NCBI GenBank assembly: GCA_964019135.1 | Contig: OZ025249.1 | Coordinates: 16,889,088 to 16,953,087 of the forward strand | Direction: 5' to 3' | Origin: Arenicola marina | Lineage: Eukaryota > Annelida > Polychaeta > Arenicolidae | Length of the DNA stretch: 64,000 bases | Part shown: positions 45,475-56,599 of the stretch, piece by piece | How the letters are laid out: each line of letters starts with the position of its first letter | Numbering within the stretch: the stretch's first letter is position 1 | The notes under the pieces: generated by a model | The model's input: only the letters and a program-made list of their open reading frames with translations | Told to the model about the DNA's origin: nothing | Database searches by the model: none | Translations under genes and position numbers: made by a program

Positions 45475-48400
45475 TTCAACCCATGCCAGCACGAACTCAA
45501 ACCATTCAGGCGATAGGCCGGCCCTTGCAGGCACAAACTCAACCTTTGCAGGCACCAAATCAACCCTTGCAGGCACCAACTCAACCCTTGCAGGCACCAA
45601 CTCAATCCTTGCAGGCACCAACTCAACCCTTGCAGGCACCAACTCAACCCTTGCAGGCACCAACCCAACGCTTGCAGGCACCAACTCAATCCTTGCAGGC
45701 ACCAACTCAACCCTTGCAGGCACCAACTCAACCCTTGTAGGCACCAACTCAACCCTTGCAGGCACCAACTCAACCCTTGTAGGCACCAACTCAACCCTTG
45801 CAGGCACCAACTCAACCCTTGCAGGCACCAACTCAAACCCTTGCAGGCACCAACCCAACCCTTGCAGGCACCAACTCAACCCTTGCAGACACCAACTCAA
45901 CCCTTGCAGACACCAACTCAACCCTTGCAGGCACCAACTCAACCCTTGTAGACACCAACTCAACCCTTGCCGGCACCAACTCAACCCTTGTAGGCACCAA
46001 CTCAACCCTTGCCGGCACCAACTCAACCCTTGCAGGCACCAACTCAACCCTTGCAGGCACCAACTCAACCCTTGCAGGCACCAACTCAACCCTTGCAGGC
46101 ACCAACTCAACCCTTGCAGGCACCAACTCAACCCTTGCAGGCACCAACTCAACCATTGCAGGCACCAACTCAAACCCTTGCAGGCACCAACCCAACCCTT
46201 GCAGGCACCAACTCAACCCTTGCCGGCACCAACTCAACCCTTGCAGGCACCAACTCAACCATTGCAGGCACCAACTCAAACCCTTGCAGGCACCAACCCA
46301 ACCCTTGCAGGCACCAACTCAACCCTTGCAGGCACCAACTCAACCCTTGCAGGCACCAACTTAACCCTTGCAGGCACCAACTCTACCCTTGTAGGCACCA
46401 ACTCAACCCTCGCAGGCACCAACTCATCCCTTGCAGGGACCAACTCAACCCTTGCAGGCACTAACTCAATCCTTGCAAGCACCAACTCAACCCGTGCAGG
46501 CACCAACTCAACCCTTGCAGGCACCAACTTAACCCTTGCAGGCACCAACTCAACCCTTGCAGGCACCAACTCAACCCTTGCAGGCACCAACTCAACCCTT
46601 GCAGGCACCAACTCAACCCTTGCAGGCACCAACTCAACCCTTGCAGGCACCAACTTAACCCTTGCAGGCACCAACTCTACCCTTGCAGGCACCAACTCAA
46701 CCCTTGCAGGCACCAACTCAACCCTTGCAGGCACTAACTCAATCCTTGCAAGCACCAACTCAACCCGTGCAGGTCAAAACTCAACCCTTGCAGGCACCAA
46801 CTCAACCCTTGCAGGCACCAACTCAACCCTTGCAGGCACCAACTCAACCCTTGCAGGCACCAACTTAGCCCTTGCAGGCACCAACTCAACCCTTGCAGGC
46901 ACCAACTCAACCCTTGTAGGCACCAACTCAACCCTTGCAGGCACCAACTCAAACCCTTGCAGGCACCAACCCAACCCTTGCAGGCACCAACTCAACCCTT
47001 GCAGGCACCAACTCTACCCTTGTAGGCACCAACTCAACCCTTGCAGGCACCAACTCAACCCTTGTAGGCACCAACTCAACCCTTGCAGGCACCAACTCAA
47101 CCCTTGCAGGCACCAACTCAACCCTTGCAGGCACCAACTCTACCCTTGTAGGCACCAACTCAACCCTTGCCGGCACCAACTCAACCCTTGTAGGCACCAA
47201 CTCAACCCTTGCCGGCACCAACTCAACCCTTGCAGGCACCAACTCAACCCTTGCAGGCACCAACTCAACCCTTGCAGGCACCAACTCAACCCTTGCAGGC
47301 ACCAACTCAACCCTTGCAGGCACCAACTCAACCCTTGCAGGCACCAACTCAACCCTTGCAGGCACCAACCCTAACCCTTGCAGGCACTAACTCAATCCTT
47401 GCAAGCACCAACTCAACCCGTGCAGGCACCAACTCAACCCTTGCAGGCACCAACTTAACCCTTGCAGGCACCAACTCAACCCTTGCAGGCACCAACTCAA
47501 CCCTTGCAGGCACCAACTCAACCCTTGCAGGCACCAACTCAACCCTTGCAGGCACCAACTCAACCCTTGCAGGCACCAACTTAACCCTTGCAGGCACCAA
47601 CTCTACCCTTGCAGGCACCAACTCAACCCTTGCAGGCACCAACTCAACCCTTGCAGGCACTAACTCAATCCTTGCAAGCACCAACTCAACCCGTGCAGGT
47701 CAAAACTCAACCCTTGCAGGCACCAACTCAACCCTTGCAGGCACCAACTCAACCCTTGCAGGCACCAACTCAGCCCTTGCAGGCACCAACTCAACCCTTG
47801 CAGGCACCAACTCAACCCTTGTAGGCACCAACTCAACCCTTGCAGGCACCAACTCAAACCCTTGCAGGCACCAACCCAACCCTTGCAGGCACCAACTCAA
47901 CCCTTGCAGGCACCAACTCAACCCTTGCAGGCACCAACTTAACCCTTGCAGGCACCAACTCAACCCTTGTAGGCACCAACTCAACCCTTGCAGGCACCAA
48001 CTCAACCCTTGCAGGGGACCAACTCAACCCTTGCAGGCACCAACTCAACCCTTGCAGGCACCAACTCTACCCTTGTAGGCACCAACTCAACCCTTGCAGG
48101 CACCAACTCAACCCTTGTAGGCACCAACTCAACCCTTGCAGGCACCAACTCAACCCTTGCAGGCACCAACTCAACCCTTGCAGACACCAACTCTACCCTT
48201 GTAGGCACCAACTCAACCCTTGCAGGCACCAACTCAACCCTTGTAGGCACCAACTCAACCCTTGCAGGCACCAACTCAACCCTTGCAGGCACCAACTCAA
48301 CCCTTGCAGGCACCAACTCTACCCTTGTAGGCACCAACTCAACCCTTGCAGGCACCAACTCAACCCTTGTAGGCACCAACTCAACCCTTGCAGGCACCAA

Positions 48401-48749
48401 CTCAACCCTTGCAGGCACCAACTCTACCCTTGCAGGCACCAACTCAACCCTTGTAGGCACCAAATCAACCCTTGTAGGCACCAACTCAACCCGTGCAGGC
48501 ACCAACTCAACCCTTGTAGGCACCAACTCAACCCTTGTCGGCACCAACTCAACCCTTGCAGGCACCAACTCAACCCTTGCAGGCACCAACTCAAACCCTT
48601 GCAGGCACCAACTCAACCCTTGCAGGCACCAACCCAACCCTTGCAGGCACCAACTCAACCCTTGCAGGCACCAACTCAACCCTTGCAGGCACCAACTCAA
48701 CCCTTGCAGACACCAACTCAACCCTTGCAGGCACCAACTCACACTCACC
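45475..48749 (+). repeat. 21-bp minisatellite, about 156 units, with 926-bp higher-order duplication
   Basis: The unit is CCCTTGCAGGCACCAACTCAA. At 3.27 kb it is the largest array here. Variant markers repeat at a fixed offset: GCACTAACTCAATCC at 46458 and 46731 recurs at 47384 and 47657, and AGGTCAAAACTC at 46771 recurs at 47697, all 926 bp apart. A block of about 44 units was therefore duplicated. Frames stay open for up to about 400 codons with a 7-residue period on both strands; no gene is supported. Confidence 0.96.
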
Positions 48750-49447
48750 TCCTCCCAGATTTCCCTTCCCCATCGTCCTGGATCCGCCCTTGTACCATAT
48801 TTATATATATGCGAACATAATTTGTTAAATATAAGATGTAAATATAAGTAAAAAAGGGTATTATTTGACATACATAATGATAACGCAGATCCAAGAACTT
48901 GGCAGGGTGTGTGTGTGGACGCGGGGAGGGGATGGGGGAGGGAGACTCGTAAAAGGATTGGAAATGGTATTGCGGCTGTAAAGGGGCTGGGGCTTTACGG
49001 TCTGCAGCCACAGATCCACACTGTGTATTGCGATATATGACGGGCATATGAAAAGTACCACTTCTAATTACATCGCACGCCCATTGTCACGTCGGTTCCA
49101 AGGCAATTTCTTGCTAGTTCATTGAAGAGCGGACGTTCGACAAGTCCTTGGAGCAAGCTACAGAGAGTGCCGATGCCCCTGTTGAGCTGGATACTCGGCC
49201 AGTTGCACCGGTTGTGCTGCCAGGCGGCTGGTAACCTCGGACCTTATGACACCATTACACAAATAGGATGAACTATCTTGAGAGTAAGTGTTCGCAAAGT
49301 CATCAGGCTCCCACCCATACCATGCCACGCATACATCATATCACCAGCATAGGACTATAGGTCAATAAGGTAATTAATCATATGAATCCCCCCCCCCCAC
49401 CCCACCTACCTACCCATCTTCGAATAAACAATCAGCCACACAATTCT
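48750..49447. other. Flank between the 21-bp array and the zinc-finger gene
   Basis: CCTGGATCCGCCCTTG at 48779-48794, a GGATCC-family MITE end, lies 30 bp after the array. Otherwise no feature. The 3' UTR of the minus-strand zinc-finger gene should be here, but no clear AATAAA was found on that strand. Confidence 0.4.
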
Positions 49448-51610
49448 CTATCCATCAACATGGAGAATGATATAATTACTATCAGATTGCGTGATTACGT
49501 TATCACCATTTATGATGATATAACTAATTTGAGAACTGTTATCTTCGGAACCATCTATGACCAGAGCCTCATTGCTTAATAATTCGGACAATCCTGGGTC
49601 AATTATTACTCCAGACGCAGCTTCATTGGTCAGGAGTTGAGTGTCATTACTTAGCACTCCAATATCAGCTTTACTGGTTATCACTCCTATGTCAGTTCGA
49701 TTGGTTGTTACATCAGACGGAGCTTGATTAGTCGATACTTCTGAACCAGTTATTTTGCTTATCACTTCGGGACCAGCGCCATTTCTTTTGACATCAGTCG
49801 CATGGATTAGTGTGTGAGGCTCATTGCATCCGACCTTCGTAATTGCCTCACTCTTGTTTTTTCGTGGGCGCACAACTGATTTCTTTGGATTAGTCACTTT
49901 CAGAACTGGTTGCTTTTTACTATGGACCTTCCGCTTGTGATGAATTAGGTTCGACGGATCACAAAATGCTAAGCCACATGCGTTACACTGGTAGGGTTTC
50001 TCGCCAGTATGGGTCCGCATGTGGACCCGCAGGTTATACGCGTTAGCGAAGGTCTTGCCACATTCGACACAACAAAATCCTTTGAATTGTCTGTGAATAT
50101 TCCTCTTGTGGTTATTGAGGGCAGTCGCCGCGGTGAAACTCTTGTCACACTCGTCACACTGTATTCTTTCTCGCGGTTCTGTGCCGTGCTTGGCCGCAAT
50201 ATGCGCCATTAGATCCTTGTGGCGGTAAAAACCTTTACCGCAGTAATCACAAGTGGCAACGAAGTCGTTCTCGTGGCGACGTATATGGTCTTTAAAAGAA
50301 TTTTTCCCGCGAAATCGTTTGCCGCATTGTTTGCATTCGAACGGCTTTTCTCCGCCATGGGTCCGGGCATGGACTTCGTAGGCCGCCGCGCTGGCAAGAA
50401 CCATCCCACAACGACAAGAGTAGAACCCGCCATGTTCGGCTCGCTCGGGATCGAGAATCTCGATACCGTCCCCATCCCCTTCCACGTGGATCAACTTATG
50501 GTAGTTTAAGCCACATTTCTGGGTAAAGCACTGGTCGCACTTTGAGCATTTATACGGCTTCTCATTTGTGTGAATTCTCATGTGTATTTTCATATTTCCT
50601 TTCTGGCTGAAGCCTTTGTCGCATAATGTACATTTGTACGGCTTTTCGCCGGAGTGTATCAGCAAGTGCACGTTCAAGTGGCTTTGACTGCGGAAGGACT
50701 TGCCGCATTTGGAACAATCGTGTTTCTCCCGGATCAAAGGTTTCTCTTTTTGCGTGATCGTCCTTGGCGTATCATGCTCTGACACGCAGTGTCGACGCCA
50801 TTTAGCCCCAGTGGCAAAAGTAACATTACAAGATTCACAAGATAACGTTTTCTTGCTATTTTGTATTTTTTTCGTCTGCAGAGAAGCATCAGCTGCCTTT
50901 TGAACTACGACAGTCGTCTGTAACCGATCATCTTCGGCGTCTGGAGCCCCCCGCGGCGAATTGGTGTCGTCTTTAGACTTTACTGGTGACTTGCTGCGTT
51001 TCCTTCTCTTGGAATGGAGTTCTGTGTTATGTTCGCTGGAATTATGCAAGTCGGTGAGGTTACTCTCACTAAATGCAGAAAACGTTTCTGATTTGCCCCT
51101 TTCATTGTCATTATTTGTGACTGGCATCACACAAGCCAAATGGGACTTAACTGATGGCGTTCCACGTTTTCGTCTCCTGGAGAGGCGTTTTGTGTCACGC
51201 TGGCTAGCATTAGCTCCACTGACGTGGACACCCGCAAACAAATCAGATGAAACATCTTCAGATTTATCATTTGCGCTGTTCTTAGTTTTTACTGCCATCA
51301 ATTGTTCCACATGTTTCTGTCTGCTTTTTTTTAGCTTTGCAGCAACGCCTTTCGAGGTTCCAGGACATGGCAAGTGCCCGTCCAACCCATACTGACTATG
51401 AAAGACTTGCTCACACACATTACACATAAAACTTTTCCTTTTTCTTCTTCCTAAACTTGAAGCCTCTTGAACTTCAGATGTAGCTGAACAGTGAACTGGG
51501 TCACTTTTGATATGTGAGCGCAGTTTAACCACACTCTGATCCTTAAGTAGTATGCCACTGCTTGTGGCTTCTAGGACTGGCTTGCTCATGGGAATCTCAT
51601 CAGTGGCCAT
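49448..51610 (-). CDS. C2H2 zinc-finger protein, 720 residues
   Basis: A single coding exon with stop TAG at 49448-49450. The start was chosen at ATG 51610 (context CAGGATGG, MATDEIPMSK), because an acceptor (TTTCTATTTTAG) lies 41 bp upstream and the reading frame before it is intronic. Ten C2H2 fingers: 258-279, 299-319, 327-347, 355-375, 399-418 (C-x-C spacing, CRCG), 426-446, 454-475, 485-506, 514-534 and 542-563, plus an atypical C2HC-like finger at 63-82. TGEKP-type linkers join several of them. Basic clusters KRLSRRRKRG (141-150) and KRRKRSKSP (201-209) look like nuclear localisation signals. The tail (570-720) has no fingers and is Ser/Thr/Asn/Asp-rich. No KRAB, SCAN, BTB or ZAD domain. 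Probably a nuclear DNA-binding regulator; targets and orthology unknown. At least one 5' non-coding exon must lie upstream. Confidence 0.93.
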   Translation of the reverse strand: MATDEIPMSKPVLEATSSGILLKDQSVVKLRSHIKSDPVHCSATSEVQEASSLGRRKRKSFMCNVCEQVFHSQYGLDGHLPCPGTSKGVAAKLKKSRQKHVEQLMAVKTKNSANDKSEDVSSDLFAGVHVSGANASQRDTKRLSRRRKRGTPSVKSHLACVMPVTNNDNERGKSETFSAFSESNLTDLHNSSEHNTELHSKRRKRSKSPVKSKDDTNSPRGAPDAEDDRLQTTVVVQKAADASLQTKKIQNSKKTLSCESCNVTFATGAKWRRHCVSEHDTPRTITQKEKPLIREKHDCSKCGKSFRSQSHLNVHLLIHSGEKPYKCTLCDKGFSQKGNMKIHMRIHTNEKPYKCSKCDQCFTQKCGLNYHKLIHVEGDGDGIEILDPERAEHGGFYSCRCGMVLASAAAYEVHARTHGGEKPFECKQCGKRFRGKNSFKDHIRRHENDFVATCDYCGKGFYRHKDLMAHIAAKHGTEPRERIQCDECDKSFTAATALNNHKRNIHRQFKGFCCVECGKTFANAYNLRVHMRTHTGEKPYQCNACGLAFCDPSNLIHHKRKVHSKKQPVLKVTNPKKSVVRPRKNKSEAITKVGCNEPHTLIHATDVKRNGAGPEVISKITGSEVSTNQAPSDVTTNRTDIGVITSKADIGVLSNDTQLLTNEAASGVIIDPGLSELLSNEALVIDGSEDNSSQISYIIINGDNVITQSDSNYIILHVDG

Positions 51611-51871
51611 CCTGCATTCTCTTTGGATAGCGCAGTAAAACCAGGTGTCTAAAATAGAAACAAATAACAATATGTAAGTCACGCACAATAGTTTTTGAAA
51701 ATATAGTGCATGAACAATGTATCATAATAGATTAGTAATACTTTATAACAGTGTAAGCCAGAGGCTATAAGTAGGCAAAGGCCTGGTGTCTATTGAGTGG
51801 TAGCCTAATTTTAATATGTGCTGTGGTGAGCTTATGAGCTCAATACATACACCAATATTTGGTGTATGCTG

Positions 51872-51923
51872 GGGTGAGCATATGAGCTCAATACAGGTGT
51901 ATATATTGAGCTCTTAAGCTCAC
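51872..51923. repeat. Imperfect 52-bp palindrome
   Basis: GGTGAGCATATGAGCTCAATACA is mirrored by TGTATATATTGAGCTCTTAAGCTCACC. A related arm, GGTGAGCTTATGAGCTCAAT, lies just upstream at about 51825. It would fold into a long hairpin and sits in the probable first intron or promoter side of the zinc-finger gene. Confidence 0.75.
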
Positions 51924-54424
51924 CCACACAAATAAATCGCTTAAAATGATCCACTTCAAGGGAAGCCATACCACTATGGCTATGGTTGAACAATTATAGC
52001 CAAGTTGCATTCTATAGTAAAAAATCCACTTCACATAGACAAATTGCATTGCTTTCAGTAATAAGCCATAAGTGCTTACTGGCACAAAGATTGCCAATAA
52101 CATACCACATAAATACCTACCTACATACCTATAATACATATTTGTAAAGTCATTACATGACCACATAAGCCATGCTGATTGGTCCACTGAGGATTTCCTA
52201 TTCATTCACTGGATCAGGGATTTTTCATCTAGCTGTTCATATGATATAAATTTCTGGTGACATACTTGAGTACTTGCCATTCCAGAAAGTTTAATCATGT
52301 GATTATTCATTACTTGTCAGGATATAAGAGAAGATGGAGCAGCATCACCAAGGTTTTGTTCTGTTATTCTTATAAAGTTTTCTCTACAAAAGTAGGATAA
52401 TAAGAACTATATTAGACCAAAATGTCAAACAACCCTGTAATGGGGTTGTTCCAGACCTAAATTTTATCATAACATGTGACTAGGCTGCATAGCCCAAACA
52501 CAGAAACTGATACTAGGCTGTATAGCTGTCATATAGCCTACACCGGGGGCACATTTCTTTGGGCCAGGTTCGGTATCCAGCCTAGGACTAGTCCTGCAAG
52601 CATGCTGCTGTAGCTACCACTAACAGTAGTTCCGCGACTGGACCTAGCCATGAATCCATGGCTATGGTTGAAGAATCATATGTTTCAGCCCACACACAGC
52701 CTAGGGTTCTGGGCTAGACTGGACCCATATCAGAGCAGACCATGTTACATCTATGGAACTAGCCTAGGACCAGCAACAAGTGACAGGGAACTCCAGATAT
52801 GCTGATAGGGATTGGCCCATTCCAGTTAACTGCACACATAAGCACATCTAGTGCATATGGGGGCACTAGAACAAACCTGCTATCACATTTCCATCAGCCG
52901 CCATCATCTGCATACCAAATAAATATGAATGCACCCATACCCGAGTGAAAGAAGTGCCAGGTGGTATACTGATGTGTAATGTACATATTCAGTCCACCTT
53001 AGCATGCTTAGGGGTGTTTTCTTCATCAAAGATTGACTACTGTAAAACATATATATATATATATCAATGAAATTTGCTGATTTAAAAAAAAATTACCTCT
53101 TGTTTTATATTCTATAATTATTAACAATAACAAATTAATGTTTTAAAACAGAATTTGAGAATTTGTTGCAGCTATAATAATGAGTAGTTGTGATATCAAA
53201 ATGCTATAAAAATGACATCAAAATAGGAGTTGCTAAGTAACCGCATGATATACCACAAGCATATGCATTGTATACGTCATCCTGCCAAAGATATGCATTA
53301 TTGCAAGCCGAAGTGGGATTTACTAGTTTCAAATAACAATCTATATATACCCCCACATTATGACAGGCCACTTCATCACTCACAGGCTCGCACTAAAGTG
53401 GCGGCAGATACCAGTTTTTTGCTGGTGAAACTCTTCCGGTCTTATGAAAAATTGCAATTTCACAATAACATCTTTGCTGTTTTCACATTTCTTTAAAACT
53501 AACATAACTACAAATCATTTAACTTTTCATTTGTAGCTTGCTTTTTCACAAATAAATGTCTTCTGTGCGAATCGCTGGACTTTATAACAAGAGCCCAACA
53601 TCTACACTGACCGCTTACGCGCCATGATTGTTTTCAACAGTTGGTTAGTGACTTTTTTCGTAGGCCTGAAAGCAGGCCATTGAAGACCGCTCGTGCTACA
53701 CGGATTGGGGCCACTAACATTTGCCACTTTGGACCTCAGAGCACAACCGCAATGGTGGCCGAAAACAGTCCTTGCGACAGGGTGCTCTGACAAAAATGAG
53801 CGCTGAGTCTTTTACAAGAGTCACTAGGACTATTGGACAGATATTTTTGAATTATGAAAAGTTTTTAGTTATGTAGGTATTCATATATAGGTGACAAACG
53901 TAAGACATATTTGAGCTTCTGGTGATTTTTTTACGAACTCTCACGATCGCTGACTTTTTGCAAGCTGTCGGCTCTGGCCTTTATGCCAGCTCTGGTAAAC
54001 CCCCACATGGCTACAGAGCTGACTTAATAAATATACGCTCACAGTTTTCAGGTAGCACCTATCCATATGGTGTACATCCATGAAGGCCGTGCGGCGTGAG
54101 TGCCCCGTGATCTCCCCACCTATTACATGGGGGGGGAGGGGGTGGGGGTCGTGTTTAGTGTTTATGTATTATATATACCTGGTTCTATCATCTGACATCA
54201 AGAAAGTATGTTGCCTGGGGGCACTTGTGCTGGTATATCACCAGTCGACCAAGCAGGTAAGGGTGGACGTCATATGATATAGACATTATAGTCGCAACAG
54301 AAATTCTCCGGACAACACAAATTTCCTGTTTACCAAAAAATATTCATTGATTCGAAGAAAAAAATACTTTCTGTGTGAACTTCAAATCGGGGCCTAATAA
54401 GTGTATATCAACTCACGTTTCCTG
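51924..54424. other. Upstream region of the zinc-finger gene, no exon recognised
   Basis: Contains CTAGCCTAGGAC-type words around 52.5-52.8 kb, a TA repeat at about 53050-53063 and a G run at 54127-54150. The first exon and promoter of the minus-strand zinc-finger gene should lie here, but I could not place them. Confidence 0.35.
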
Positions 54425-54815
54425 AGATACTTGCAAATAAACTATAAGCAAATGTTGCTTTGCTGCACTTCGAAGCAGCCGATCGGCTTGATGGCGCCAT
54501 TCACTATTTACTGTCATGTCACTGGGCGATACCATTTACATCTTTGTAAGGGGTCATATGTTTGAATTCCTTTGTAGTGTTTTATCATTAAATCAGTTTA
54601 GTATCAATTGAGGCTGAACTTGGATTCATTGCGCTAAAGCAAATGCCTTCTGCAAAAGTGGGTACAGCAGATCAGCCACTATCCCTTGACCATTGCATTC
54701 AACCTTGGTACCCTCGTCAAATGACGCGATGGACTTTGCTAACCTGACCTAGATTTTGAACCAATCAGGTGGCAGTTGGATGACCTTTACATTGGCACGA
54801 CTGACAAGAGAACGA
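54425..54815 (-). repeat. Dispersed repeat, longer copy (partner at 21.3 kb)
   Basis: The reverse complement contains, in order, CTTGTCAGTCGTGCCAATG, AAAGGTCATCCAACTGCC, TTGGTTCAAAATCTAGGT, then after about 230 bp AGTGCAGCAAAGCAACA and GTATCTCAGGA, as in 21275-21450. No coding capacity or recognised ends. Confidence 0.65.
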
Positions 54816-55820
54816 TAAAAACATCATCTGCTCTATTAAATAGCATGGCAGCTAGGTCATGTATTGTGAGGATAGGAATTGAACTGCAGATCGGATAAAC
54901 AATTATTCAGACAGGCCCCAGTTCATAGGTAAGGAATATACATAGATTTCGTCCTCAACTCGTATAGTAAACAAATAGATCTAATGCGCAAATTTCGATG
55001 TCCGGAGAGTTTCCGTTTTGACTGGTTATCGCCAATTATCACTCACTGTACTTTTATAGCATTCGACTTCCAGATAACGCTTGAGTGACTCTGTAACATA
55101 TTCAGCAGTACTATGGCATTCGGCTATAGTCACGAGACAGTTTACCTGTATTTTAATTGGACAAGTCAACAGACGAACAGTCAATACATTTTAAGTCCCC
55201 GACTTTCTACGAAAGCCTTTCTACTTTCGGCAAGCAGCGCTCAAGTGATTTAGTCAATAGCCGTTTTCATGGGACGCAATTATGTTGCGCTGAACAAAAA
55301 TGGATCTATGGCCTATGGAAGGGATCTAGCGCACGTCGCCCATAAGCTTTACGGGAAAGGTGTTTGCTCAAAATATTTGCTCAACAATCAGATCAACTTT
55401 AATAATATTTTTCGGTCCAATGTGCCTATAGTCATATGCCGTACTTCTGCCCATATCAGGGGCGTGTGCAGGAATCAATGAAAGGGGCCGGGGGGCACAC
55501 AAAAACAACTTGGCGACCCGGCGGGGGGTGGGGGGGGGGGGGGGGTCTGTGACCACATGGTATATAGCTCCTGCATGGCCACGCGGTAATGAACAATAAA
55601 TTACTCATATTATAGAATAATGATAATTCACTATGAAACTACATTCGATCTCCGCCGGTTATATTCTTCGCAACTATATAAAATTTGCATTTACCCGTTA
55701 ACTCATTTGTGGCCAGGAATAAGAAAGCATCACTATGCCTGCCCGCATCATCAGAATTTTGTTTACTGTCTTGAGAAACGATCGAATATATACAATCCTA
55801 TCGGCGCGTCAGTCATTTAG

Positions 55821-55825
<5 letters not shown>
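54816..55825. other. Intergenic, nothing recognised
   Basis: AGGGGCGTGTGCAGGAATC at about 55459 resembles a GGATCC-family end, followed by a G run at 55520-55544. No gene. Confidence 0.35.
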
Positions 55826-55851
<26 letters not shown>

Positions 55852-56599
55852 CATACATACATCTGATACAGCTGTATCAGGCTTGAAGCCTATCAGCTGG
55901 TCGTGGCTTTAAACCAACGCTTTTACATTTATAATCAGTGCAAAACATACCGCAGGACTGGAGGATTTATTGATTTACTGAGGAGGGAAAATACAAGTCT
56001 TGGGTGTTGAGGTGCTGTTGCCAGACTGTGTCCAACCTTCCCTTGAAACAATTCAGTGAGGGGGCCGTTACTACATTGTCGGGTAGGGAGTTCCAGGTTT
56101 CGGTTACTCGAAGGGAAAAAAAGTGTTGGCGCAATGCCATCCTGCATGCCTCCTTCTCTAGCTTTAGGCTGTGTCCCCTTGTGTTGCTATCACCCTGTAA
56201 CTTGAGCGGGCAGTTTGTTTGGTATTTCCCATGGAGATATTTCCACACCTCTATCATATCCCCTCTGTCTCTCCTGTATGCCATACTTGGCAATTTTAGG
56301 TTTTTTAGTCTCTCCTCGTATGTTTTTTCTCGCAAGTCGGCCAGAAGCCTTGTGGCTCGCCTTTGAACTCCCTCAATAAGTTTCCGATCTTGAATTAGCA
56401 TTGGGGACCAGACGGAAACAGAGTACTCAAGATGCGGTCTCACCAGGGATGTGTACAATAGTTTCAGAGACTGCGTGTCCAGGTACTCATAAGAACGTCT
56501 GATTAGGCCTAACAAGCGATTGGCTTTATTGACCTGTAACTCAGTGTGGTGGGAGAATTTCAGTGCGGGGTCAAAATGCACACCCAGTAACCCAGTTAC
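55826..56599 (-). mobile_element. 5'-truncated LINE, 3' end
   Basis: Minus-strand element ending in an (ATGT)n tail at 55826-55861. A 3' UTR of about 100 bp holds the hairpin TGATACAGCTGTATCA (about 55864-55879) next to the tail. The coding part is 55967-56590. The 5' break coincides with the edge of the TTAA-flanked MITE. Confidence 0.85.
55967..56581 (-). pseudogene. LINE reverse transcriptase, C-terminal fragment
   Basis: About 205 residues downstream of the RT palm: LGVHFDPALKFSHH, NRLLGLIRRSYEYLD, LLYTSLVRPHLEYSVSVWSP, IEGVQRRATRLL and YRRDRGDMIEVWKYLHG. This signature is shared by many CR1/Jockey-group LINEs. The catalytic YADD region and endonuclease are missing through 5' truncation; the remaining frame is uninterrupted to its stop, so the copy is fairly young. 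Clade not assigned. Confidence 0.88.

Noticed and set aside
45235-48871. Open frames of up to 398 codons rich in LAGTNST, QPLQAPT, ELVPARV
   Set aside because: 21-bp minisatellite read in different frames; resemblance to low-complexity or antifreeze-like repeats is a matter of composition.
51611-51688. Start of the zinc-finger protein at an upstream ATG giving 746 residues
   Set aside because: That stretch crosses a clear intron acceptor (TTTCTATTTTAG at about 51652) and reads as intronic AT-rich DNA; the ATG at 51610 has good context.
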